A DNA stretch of 5,205 bases from Lachnospiraceae bacterium UBA1258 (GTDB lineage: Bacteria; Bacillota; Clostridia; Lachnospirales; Lachnospiraceae), in contig DBVS01000002.1 in the NCBI GenBank assembly GCA_002308235.1, forward strand, positions 10,374-15,578, written 5' to 3'. Under the pieces are notes generated by a model that worked only from the letters and a program-made list of their open reading frames with translations, did no database searches and had not been told where the DNA came from. Position 1 is the stretch's first letter, and each line of letters opens with the position of its first letter. Both the position numbers and the translations under genes were made by a program. Below, one piece after another: positions 1 to 5,205 of the stretch.

Positions 1-167
1 GCGGAGCCGTTTTTGATGGTGTTGTAAAGACGGTCGCCATGTAACACCTGCTGGCGTACATAGCCCGTGGTACCCATGTTGGATAAATTGTGCGCAGTCG
101 TATTAAGGGAGTTCTGACTCGTCTGTAATCCTGAAGTTCCTACATAAATGCTTCCCATTAACGGCAT
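1..167 (-). CDS. flgK: Flagellar hook-associated protein 1 (FlgK), N-terminal fragment cut by the left window edge
   Basis: Only the first 55 codons are present; the reading frame runs off the left edge. FlgK is the first of the two junction proteins that join the hook to the flagellin filament outside the cell, and it leaves through the flagellar type III export apparatus. The visible part is the conserved N-terminal rod/hook-type helix: a GTSGLQTSQNSLNTTAHNLS stretch at residues 10-29 followed by TTGYVRQQ at about 32-39, matching the family pattern sGL-x-x-x-x-x-LnttahNisN-x-x-T-x-GY-x-RQ. The RQ after GY favours FlgK over the rod proteins or FlgE. The start at 167 is chosen because GGGAG lies nine bases upstream; a second in-frame ATG at 158 would be too far from it. 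It begins 20 bases after the flgN stop, so it is probably co-transcribed with flgM and flgN. In Firmicutes, flgL, fliW and csrA often follow, but that lies outside the window. Confidence 0.93.
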   Translation of the reverse strand, partial: MPLMGSIYVGTSGLQTSQNSLNTTAHNLSNMGTTGYVRQQVLHGDRLYNTIKNGS

Positions 168-187
168 GGCTTAAATCTCCCAACTAT

Positions 188-706
188 CTATTGCCTTGCA
201 TCGAAGCCCCCGGAACCGATACCTATCGAACTTCCGGTGCTGTATGCTCCTTTGTTATAATTGGCAGTCTCCGGCGCCTTTCGCATTGCCTGTATGAGAT
301 TCATGTTAAAGTCCACCATTTCGATGGCACTGTTCAAGAGCTCCTCGTTTCGCTCATTTGATATCTTCATCTCATGGAGCGTGGATTTAAGCTCGTCATG
401 AATCTTTGCCAATTCTTTTTGCTCTCGGGGCGTTTTCTTTAACAAAGAAATCAGTTCCCCCAGCTTCAATGACGCAACATCCGTGTTGAGTATTTTAGCT
501 ATTTCTTCCATCGTCTTCATTCGCTTGTTTTCAAGCGAGGTAATCGAAGTTACACGCTCCTGCTCCTCATCCGTAATTTGCGAGAGCAACTCCAGATCAG
601 CCTTGACGATCGCCTCCGTTTTGGAAGCAGAGAGTCTAAGCAGCTTCTTATATTCACTGTTTTCGTCTTTTAAAGTTTCGATCAAAGTGTCAATAAGACT
701 GGCCAC
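188..706 (-). CDS. flgN: FlgN-family flagellar export chaperone (GTG start)
   Basis: A 172-residue, largely helical, charged protein with no signal peptide or membrane segment, slightly longer than typical FlgN proteins of roughly 140-160 residues. FlgN is a cytoplasmic chaperone that holds the junction proteins FlgK and FlgL before export. The sequence fits the family: N-terminal helices with an LxxLLxQITDEEQE-like stretch near residues 40-50, a long helical middle, and the characteristic C-terminal helix around NERNEELLNSAIEMVDFNMN (116-135). A flexible Gly/Ser-rich tail follows (about 154-167), ending in FDARQ. The assignment also rests on position between flgM and flgK, the same order as in Bacillus subtilis, where this gene was called yvyG. 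The start is GTG: AAGGGGG lies seven bases upstream, and the next in-frame Met is only near residue 63. The gene starts 12 bases after the flgM stop, and that ribosome binding site overlaps the flgM stop codon, suggesting translational coupling. Confidence 0.88.
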   Translation of the reverse strand: MASLIDTLIETLKDENSEYKKLLRLSASKTEAIVKADLELLSQITDEEQERVTSITSLENKRMKTMEEIAKILNTDVASLKLGELISLLKKTPREQKELAKIHDELKSTLHEMKISNERNEELLNSAIEMVDFNMNLIQAMRKAPETANYNKGAYSTGSSIGIGSGGFDARQ

Positions 707-713
707 TTAGAAA

Positions 714-720
714 CCCCCTT
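714..720 (-). promoter_or_regulatory. Ribosome binding site deciding the GTG start of flgN
   Basis: On the minus strand AAGGGGG lies seven bases before the GTG at 706. Its first two bases are part of the flgM TAA stop codon (719-721), so a ribosome finishing flgM sits directly on the flgN initiation site. This supports the GTG, since no ATG is available nearby. Confidence 0.75.
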
Positions 721-991
721 AAAGTTCTGCGTACTTCTGCATCAGCTTTTCAGCGAAAGATTCGCCGCTTACATTGTAAGTACCGTTTGCAATAGCCTTC
801 TTAAGAGGCTCAACAACATCATATCTGATGTCGCTTGCACCCTTTACGGCTGCAGTCGCAGTCTGCAGGTCAAGACCCTTTGAAGAAATCTGAACCTGAT
901 CAGTCTGTCCCTTCCTTTGGACATTCTGTTCGCGCGATACTTTTGAAGAATTGTAAAGCTGCTGTACCTGTGAATAAGCTTCTATACGCAT
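719..991 (-). CDS. flgM: Anti-sigma-28 factor FlgM
   Basis: A 90-residue protein, normal for FlgM. FlgM binds and inhibits the flagellar sigma factor (FliA, or SigD in Bacillus) until the hook-basal body is complete; in several bacteria it is then exported, releasing the sigma factor for late genes such as flagellin. The N-terminal third is polar and probably unstructured, starting MRIEAYSQVQQLY. The family core begins at DQVQISSKGLDLQ (about residues 31-43) and continues to the sigma-binding C-terminal helices: DIRYDVVEPLKKAI (54-67), NGTYNVS (69-75) and AEKLMQKY (80-87), matching the usual D-x-R-x-x-x-V-x-x-LK-x-AI-x-x-GTY-x-V pattern. The ATG at 991 follows AAAGGAGG with six bases between. 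It is the first gene of the flagellar group, with flgN and flgK directly downstream and a sigma-28-type promoter 46 bases upstream, so FlgM probably represses its own operon. Confidence 0.95.
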   Translation of the reverse strand: MRIEAYSQVQQLYNSSKVSREQNVQRKGQTDQVQISSKGLDLQTATAAVKGASDIRYDVVEPLKKAIANGTYNVSGESFAEKLMQKYAEL

Positions 992-997
992 ACCGCA

Positions 998-1005
998 CCT
1001 CCTTT
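998..1005 (-). promoter_or_regulatory. Strong ribosome binding site of flgM
   Basis: AAAGGAGG on the minus strand, six bases before the flgM ATG at 991. It is nearly fully complementary to the 3' end of 16S rRNA and is the strongest such site in the window, consistent with efficient translation of flgM relative to the other genes here. Confidence 0.85.
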
Positions 1006-1006
1006 T

Positions 1007-1032
1007 GCATAGATATGCTTTTATATCTCTGC
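1007..1032 (-). other. Possible AU-rich stem-loop in the flgM leader
   Basis: Reading the minus strand from 1032 to 1007, GCA pairs with TGC, a G faces an A, AGATAT pairs with ATATCT, and the loop is AAAAGC. This gives nine base pairs with one mismatch. The outer end coincides roughly with the transcription start predicted from the sigma-28 promoter, and the inner 3' end stops one base before the ribosome binding site, so most of the untranslated leader would be one hairpin. A competing smaller dyad, GCATA-TC-TATGC, overlaps it. The stem is AU-rich and may be weak; AT-rich DNA produces such dyads by chance, so confidence is low. Confidence 0.35.
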
Positions 1033-1037
1033 TATAT

Positions 1038-1064
1038 GTATCGGATAATTTTTAGTTAACTTTA
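1038..1064 (-). promoter_or_regulatory. Sigma-28 (FliA/SigD-type) promoter of flgM-flgN-flgK
   Basis: On the minus strand TAAA (1064-1061) is followed by a 15-base spacer and TCCGATAC (1045-1038). The known flagellar sigma consensus is TAAA-N15-GCCGATAA, or GCCGATAT in Bacillus. The -35 core matches fully, the spacing is the optimum, and the -10 element matches the invariant CCGATA, with differences only in its first and last bases. The expected start is near 1031, giving a leader of about 40 bases to the flgM ATG. It is the only site of this kind I noticed in the window, and it stands in front of exactly the gene class sigma-28 is known to control. Confidence 0.82.
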
Positions 1065-1068
1065 GAGC

Positions 1069-1081
1069 AAAAAGAAAAAAA
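1069..1081 (-). other. T-tract between the ABC operon stop and the flgM promoter
   Basis: On the minus strand seven T, one C and five T begin two bases after the transporter stop codon (1084-1086). A T-tract here could be the end of a terminator, but I find no GC-rich inverted repeat before it, only AAAA/TTTT pairing. The same tract lies directly upstream of the -35 element of the sigma-28 promoter, where an AT-rich UP element would sit. Its role is therefore ambiguous, and read-through from the transporter operon into flgM remains possible. Confidence 0.3.
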
Positions 1082-1083
1082 TT

Positions 1084-1962
1084 TTAAGGTTTTGAAATTA
1101 TTATCTCTCCTCCCCGTACAAATACTTTTACTTTATTGTCATCAAGGGACAGTCCCTTTAACATATCTTCCGGAAGCTGTAAGCGACCCGCCCTGTCAAG
1201 GACCACAAATTCATCCTGGCTGTCTTCGTTTCTCCAGTCGATGCCGCTTTCCTTCAAGCGCTCCTTAAAGGCTTCTTTGAGCACACGTTCACTGGAGATC
1301 TTGCCGTCTCTGATGGCAACAACACGCTTTACTTTCTTGGAAAGGGCGGTGTCGTGGGTAACGATGAGAATGGTCTGTCCGTTTTTGTTAAGCTCCGAGA
1401 ACACATCAAATATGTAATTTGCGGTCCGCGAGTCCACGCTTCCCGTAGGCTCGTCCGCAAGAAGGAGCTTGGGTGAATTTGCAAGGGCTATGGCGATGGC
1501 CACTCTCTGCTGTTCGCCGCCCGAAAGCATATTCATGCGGCTTCCCTTTTTATGGGACATTCCCACGGTCTCAAGGAGCATCAGGGCCTTTTCTCTTTTC
1601 GCTTTGGTACTCGATAAACTCATGGGCATCATTACGTTTTCAAGGGCAGAAAGAAAGGGTAACATGTTCCTTGCATTATTCTGCCACACGAAACCTACGG
1701 TGTCTCTTTTGTAGCGCACCAGCTCTTTTTCCGACATGGTAAAAAGGTTTTTACCCGCCACGAACAATGAGCCGGCGCTGGGTTTGTCCAGGCCGCCTAT
1801 CATATTAAGGAATGTGGATTTACCGCTTCCGCTGTTACCGATGATGGCGGTAAGCTCACCCTCTTCCACCGTAAGGTCCAGTCCCTGCAGGGCTAAGACC
1901 TCCGTTTCCTTTGTTTTATATATCTTTACCAGGTTGTCAGCCTTTATCATTGTTTCAGCCAT
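1084..1962 (-). CDS. ABC transporter ATPase of the MacB/LolD type with an AbrB-like C-terminal extension
   Basis: A 292-residue cytoplasmic nucleotide-binding subunit, about 65 residues longer than its neighbour. All motifs are intact: Walker A GNSGSGKST (42-50), Q-loop Gln94 in FVWQNN, signature LSGGE (146-150), Walker B LLLADE (166-171) with catalytic Glu171, D-loop SVDS (175-178) and switch His203. The VWQ..RN.LP.L.A.EN run after the Q-loop is, as I recall, typical of ATPases serving large FtsX permeases. After about residue 225 a charged linker leads to an extension with VVLDRAGRLQLP (253-264) and VKVFVRGGEIIIS (278-290), which resembles the AbrB/SpoVT beta-hairpin fold; this is a pattern match by eye. 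The ATG at 1962 is chosen because GGGGAG lies seven bases upstream. The open frame extends to 2025, but those 21 codons lie inside the preceding gene and have no comparable ribosome site. The start overlaps the upstream stop by eight bases (ATGGCTGA). Substrate unknown. Confidence 0.9.
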   Translation of the reverse strand: MAETMIKADNLVKIYKTKETEVLALQGLDLTVEEGELTAIIGNSGSGKSTFLNMIGGLDKPSAGSLFVAGKNLFTMSEKELVRYKRDTVGFVWQNNARNMLPFLSALENVMMPMSLSSTKAKREKALMLLETVGMSHKKGSRMNMLSGGEQQRVAIAIALANSPKLLLADEPTGSVDSRTANYIFDVFSELNKNGQTILIVTHDTALSKKVKRVVAIRDGKISSERVLKEAFKERLKESGIDWRNEDSQDEFVVLDRAGRLQLPEDMLKGLSLDDNKVKVFVRGGEIIISKP

Positions 1963-2638
1963 TGATACGCTCCCCGTTTTCAAGCTCGATAAGGAAATCC
2001 GCGGCATCCATGAGGCCCACGTCATGGGTGGTCATCAGGATCGTGATCCCTTCTTTTTTGCTCATCTCCCCGAAAAGTTCCGCAACACGTGCCGCCATTG
2101 CACTGTCAAGCTCTGCCGTGGGCTCGTCCGCCAGTATAAGACGGGGCTTGTGGGCCAGGGCTCTTGCGATGGCTACCCTTTGCTGCTCACCGCCGGACAT
2201 CTCCGCCGGCATGTGTGTCATACGGTTTGAAAGACCCACGAGCCTTAAGCATTCTTCCACTCGTCTGTCCCTTTCTTTGCCGGGCTTTACTCCCGCCATC
2301 CGCATGGAAAATTCCACGTTCTGGAAGGCATTCAAAGAAGGAAGGAGGGAAACGGACTGAAATACAAATCCGAAGTTCTTCCTTCTTAAGTTTTCTTTTT
2401 CATAATCGGACATTTTGGCGGCATCCACGCCGTCGATGAGGATCCTGCCCTCCGTAGGCTTGTCAAGAGTGCCCACCAGGTTCATAAGGGTAGTCTTACC
2501 CGAACCCGAACGACCCTTTAAGATCACAAAGGACGATTCGGGAATCACCGCATTTATCTTTTTGAGTGCCCAGAACTCCCCTTCGGGAACCGGGAAGCTC
2601 CGCGACACATTTTCGATTTCGATTACATTCTTTCCCAT
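1955..2638 (-). CDS. ABC transporter ATPase of the MacB/LolD type (short form)
   Basis: A 227-residue nucleotide-binding subunit, the usual length for this family, which powers FtsX-type permeases that move lipoproteins, peptides or drugs, or act as mechanical devices, without a classic transport channel. Complete motif set: Walker A GRSGSGKTT (42-50), Q-loop Gln94 in FGFVFQ, signature MSGGE (147-151), Walker B LILADE (167-172) with catalytic Glu172, D-loop ELDS (176-179) and switch His205. The residues after the Q-loop (LLPSLNAFQNVEF) are typical of the family. The ATG at 2638 shares its A with the TAA stop of the upstream permease (TAATG), and GGAGAAG sits just upstream, so translation is probably coupled. 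It differs clearly from the downstream ATPase in the Q-loop region, linker and C-terminus, so the pair is not a recent duplication. The two may form a heterodimer under the single permease; this is inference. Substrate unknown. Confidence 0.92.
   Translation of the reverse strand: MGKNVIEIENVSRSFPVPEGEFWALKKINAVIPESSFVILKGRSGSGKTTLMNLVGTLDKPTEGRILIDGVDAAKMSDYEKENLRRKNFGFVFQSVSLLPSLNAFQNVEFSMRMAGVKPGKERDRRVEECLRLVGLSNRMTHMPAEMSGGEQQRVAIARALAHKPRLILADEPTAELDSAMAARVAELFGEMSKKEGITILMTTHDVGLMDAADFLIELENGERING
1970..1975 (-). promoter_or_regulatory. Ribosome binding site deciding the start of the second ABC ATPase
   Basis: GGGGAG on the minus strand lies seven bases before the ATG at 1962, inside the last codons of the preceding ATPase gene. 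It fixes the start at 1962 rather than at the longer in-frame ATG at 2025 or the later ATG at 1950. Confidence 0.7.
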
Positions 2639-5205
2639 TAATCTTCTCCGAGTTTAAGTGCTTTGGTGACGTTCATACGAAGCAGCATGACTGTCAGAAC
2701 CACCAGGCACAGTACCATTACACCGAGGATCACGGCCATGAGCCTTACAAGATCTGCCATGTTTGAATAAAGAATGAGAGGCAGCACCTGGCCCTCCGTT
2801 GCATATGCTTTTTGCAGGATGGGCACGAACAGGGCAGAGGTCAGAGTTCCTATTCCGAAGCCCGCAACGATGGAAAGTATTCCGCAGAATACCTGCTCGT
2901 TAAAGAGCATGTGGAAGAGTTCCCGCATGTGGAAACCGGAGGCGCGAAGAACGCCGAATACCAGCTCTCTTTCCTTTAAGGACATGATCCAGTAAATCAG
3001 ATATCCCACGGCGCAAAGCACGAGAGTCACCACAAATCCCATGGAAAGCACACCGTTGGTACCCTGTAAGAGAGGGTCGCTCTTGGTGGCCGCCAGGTCT
3101 TCGTCCCGGTTTCTGTACTTTTTGAGACGGACTTTGTTTTCGTCGATCCAGTTAAGGATGTCGGACTTTTTATAGCCGTCTCTGGTGCTTATCCACATTT
3201 CATAGGGATACTGGTCCAGCTTGTCGCTTACAAAACCTATATTAGCCACCACCAGATAATTGCTGGCGGTATAGACCTTGCCGTCCGGCTGCTGGATTAG
3301 AGTTTCTGCCGCATACCCGGGCCAGTAATCAAAGAAATCAAGCACCACCACGCTGTTGCCGGTTTTACCGTTTTCATGCTTTAAGTTAACACGGTCGCCT
3401 ATGTTGTATCCCAGTTTGTCCCTGAAGTTCGAAGAAACTATGGCGCCGTTGGAAACCTCGGCAAGCTCGTTCAAAAGGGTGAAATAATGCTTGTTGTTCA
3501 AGTACTTGTCCACATAGGTTATACCGCCAAATTCTTTGGTGTTGATGCCCATAAGGGTGACGGTATAGGTGCCCTTTGAACCGCCGGTAGCCTTGGCAAG
3601 GGGATCGAAGATAACCTTGGTATAGTCCTTTACGAAGGAGGCGGACACGTATTTGCTGCTGTCGGGTTCCCTGAATTTACCCGTGGGAACGCCGTTACTG
3701 TCCACTGTCGCCGGCCAGGATTCCTTCAATACCAGATCCACGCCGTCGATGTAATCCGTGTTCTTTACGGCATTTTCAACGATGGTTCCCGCCACGGTGG
3801 AGTGATACATGCCAAGGGACACGGTCATGATCAGGAAAAGCATGATAAGCTGCTGCTTTCCGCTGTTCTTGATATTCTCCATAAAGGAAACGAAGCTTGC
3901 GGGTTTCCAGTGCTTTTTCCCGATGATATATATCAGTTTGATGACCTTGGACTTGATCCTTAAGAAAAACAGTCCGAGGCCGATGATCATAAGCGAAGAA
4001 CTTAGGTAAAGCAGCGGATCCAGGGACTTGTTGTTTAAAACGCTCTCCGCCATGTTGCCCGAGTTTCTTTTAAAGTTATAGTAGCCGTAAAAAGCAACAC
4101 CCGTGAAGATCACGTCAATAAAGAGCTTCTCCCAAAGGGGCTTCTTTTTAAGGGCGTTCTGCTGCTTAAGATTTACGATGGAAACCTTGCTGTGCTTTAT
4201 TGCGGGGATCGTAAGACAAAGAAGGGCAACAAGCACCGCTCCCAGGGCATAAGCTCCGGAGTAGGGTGTTACCCGCACATCAAGTTTGTCCGAAAAGTCA
4301 AAGGTCAGGAAGGTCCTGGCGGCACCAAGGAGCCTGCTTAAAAGCATTCCCAGGGGGATACCGATAAAAGCCCCGGCGAATGTAAGTACCAGCGACTGAT
4401 ACAAGTAGAGTCTGAAGATCTGGGCTCTGGAGCTTCCGCGGCTCTTGATGACCGAGATCTCGCTCTTTTCCATTTCGTACATCTGCCCCGAGATCATCAG
4501 CAGGAACGCGGCAAGCATAATGAGTACCGGGATCTGAAGGATTCTTAAGGTGGCCGCGATACGAAGATGCTTGTTATTGTAGGTCTTGATAACCGACAGG
4601 AAGGGAGGCTCCGCGATCACGTTGGTGTAGGAGCTTCGGTTTAAGAAATAGTCGGTCCTTTCCGAAATCGAATCGATCCTGTCCGCGGTTATGTCCGCAT
4701 ACTCAAACATGGAGGTATAACGGCAGAGGATCGTGTATTTCTCGGCATTTTCCCCGGTGAACATGGTCTTGAAAAGATCGTAGTTCATCATCAGCATGTC
4801 GCTGACATACCCGAAATCGTCCTGCCAGTAATAATCGTTATCATCGCTGCGGACAAATATACCCTTTATGTAAAATCTCAAAGGATTTCCTTTAACATCC
4901 TTTAAATTGTCGGCGACAATGGTCTCTCCCACCAGAAATCCGGAATCCACCATACAGTTCTGACTGATCACTGCCTCTATGGCACCGTCTTCGGTAAGGC
5001 CCCCCGGTGAATACATTTCACCGCTGACTATGGTCACATGGTCTTCCATTCCGGTTTTCGCGCCGAATCTGGCCGCCGTGGCGGTCCTGTCGGAGCGCAC
5101 CATCTCGGAGTGAACGTCGTTTCTGGAAAAATAGTAGAAAACAGAGGTTTCTTTTTCTTTGACACCCACTTCCCCATAGATGTTCTTTGAAAAGTTCTCC
5201 ATGGT
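2638..5205 (-). CDS. Large ABC transporter permease with two FtsX domains, N-terminus beyond the right edge
   Basis: At least 854 residues; the frame is still open at the right edge. The ATG at 5202 is probably internal: the visible protein starts in an extracytoplasmic domain, and the first membrane helix expected for this family is missing. Counting from that Met, membrane segments lie near 220-241, 265-290, 314-336, 358-375, 396-416, 450-468, 718-741, 770-795 and 817-842, nine in all; with the missing first helix this gives the ten-helix duplicated FtsX layout. The two FtsX cores show the same landmark: EMEKSEISVIKSRGSSRAQI (243-262) and KERELVFGVLRASGFHMREL (743-762), the cytoplasmic coupling region. 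Two extracytoplasmic MacB-like domains occur, one before 220 and one at about 470-715 with GAIVSSNFRDKLGYNIGDRV (586-605). One polypeptide thus carries both halves of the transporter, paired with the two ATPases encoded directly downstream. The substrate is unknown; export, lipoprotein handling or antimicrobial peptide resistance are all possible. Confidence 0.9.
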   Translation of the reverse strand, partial: TMENFSKNIYGEVGVKEKETSVFYYFSRNDVHSEMVRSDRTATAARFGAKTGMEDHVTIVSGEMYSPGGLTEDGAIEAVISQNCMVDSGFLVGETIVADNLKDVKGNPLRFYIKGIFVRSDDNDYYWQDDFGYVSDMLMMNYDLFKTMFTGENAEKYTILCRYTSMFEYADITADRIDSISERTDYFLNRSSYTNVIAEPPFLSVIKTYNNKHLRIAATLRILQIPVLIMLAAFLLMISGQMYEMEKSEISVIKSRGSSRAQIFRLYLYQSLVLTFAGAFIGIPLGMLLSRLLGAARTFLTFDFSDKLDVRVTPYSGAYALGAVLVALLCLTIPAIKHSKVSIVNLKQQNALKKKPLWEKLFIDVIFTGVAFYGYYNFKRNSGNMAESVLNNKSLDPLLYLSSSLMIIGLGLFFLRIKSKVIKLIYIIGKKHWKPASFVSFMENIKNSGKQQLIMLFLIMTVSLGMYHSTVAGTIVENAVKNTDYIDGVDLVLKESWPATVDSNGVPTGKFREPDSSKYVSASFVKDYTKVIFDPLAKATGGSKGTYTVTLMGINTKEFGGITYVDKYLNNKHYFTLLNELAEVSNGAIVSSNFRDKLGYNIGDRVNLKHENGKTGNSVVVLDFFDYWPGYAAETLIQQPDGKVYTASNYLVVANIGFVSDKLDQYPYEMWISTRDGYKKSDILNWIDENKVRLKKYRNRDEDLAATKSDPLLQGTNGVLSMGFVVTLVLCAVGYLIYWIMSLKERELVFGVLRASGFHMRELFHMLFNEQVFCGILSIVAGFGIGTLTSALFVPILQKAYATEGQVLPLILYSNMADLVRLMAVILGVMVLCLVVLTVMLLRMNVTKALKLGED

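Noticed and set aside
835..1059. A plus-strand open frame opposite flgM and the intergenic gap.
   Set aside because: It runs antisense through flgM and its promoter, and the translation has no family resemblance.
1054..1061. The palindrome AGTTAACT as a possible operator inside the sigma-28 spacer.
   Set aside because: An eight-base AT-rich palindrome in a 29% GC gap is expected by chance, and no second copy was seen nearby.
1963..2025. A longer N-terminus for the second ATPase, starting at the ATG at 2025.
   Set aside because: The extra 21 codons lie inside the preceding ATPase gene, do not resemble any ABC N-terminus, and the ATG at 1962 has a well-placed GGGGAG.
1736..2360. Long plus-strand open frames of 149 and 164 codons opposite the ATPase genes.
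   Set aside because: They lie entirely antisense to well-supported ABC ATPase genes with full motif sets, and their translations look like composition shadows without recognisable domains.
5200..5202. The ATG at 5202 as the true permease start.
   Set aside because: The frame stays open to the window edge, no upstream ribosome site can be seen, and the protein would begin in an extracytoplasmic domain without the expected first membrane helix.
1084..5205. The transporter genes as a recent horizontal acquisition based on base composition.
   Set aside because: Hand-counted 60-base lines gave about 45-47% G+C in flgN and about 48-62% in the transporter genes; this is a small, patchy sample, and there are no mobile-element traces.
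1..5205. CRISPR arrays, tRNA or rRNA genes, insertion sequences or long direct repeats.
   Set aside because: Nearly all the sequence is taken up by six coding regions, the only gap is 92 bases, and no repeated units or RNA-gene signatures were noticed.

Overview
The window looks like part of the chromosome of a motile member of the Bacillota, probably a clostridial species close to the Lachnospiraceae. The evidence is the Gram-positive style Shine-Dalgarno sequences (an almost perfect AAAGGAGG before flgM), the flgM-flgN-flgK gene order typical of Firmicutes, a sigma-28-type promoter, and the style of the FlgM and FlgK proteins. The family-level guess comes from protein style only, not from a marker gene. 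All convincing genes are on the minus strand, so in transcription order the window runs from right to left.

Right-hand and central part (5205 to 1084): a three-gene ABC transporter operon. It starts with a large permease that has two FtsX-type membrane domains; its N-terminus lies beyond the right edge. Two different MacB/LolD-type ATPases follow. The permease stop overlaps the first ATPase start by one base (TAATG), and the two ATPase genes overlap by eight bases (ATGGCTGA), so the three proteins are very probably made together. Both ATPases keep every catalytic motif. The second has a C-terminal extension that reads like an AbrB/SpoVT-type beta-hairpin domain. The substrate cannot be told from the sequence.

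Junction (1083 to 992): a 92-base AT-rich gap (27 of 92 bases are G or C) and the only real intergenic region. It holds a T-tract without a GC-rich hairpin, a good sigma-28 promoter (TAAA-N15-TCCGATAC), a possible AU-rich stem-loop starting near the predicted transcription start, and the flgM ribosome binding site.

Left-hand part (991 to 1): the late flagellar genes flgM (anti-sigma-28 factor), flgN (chaperone for the hook-filament junction proteins, GTG start) and the first 55 codons of flgK (junction protein 1), tightly spaced. The promoter implies the usual loop in which sigma-28 drives the gene for its own inhibitor, together with the junction proteins and their chaperone. The transporter and flagellar genes are adjacent on one strand, but nothing in the sequence shows a functional link. 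No RNA genes, mobile elements, CRISPR arrays or long repeats were seen.
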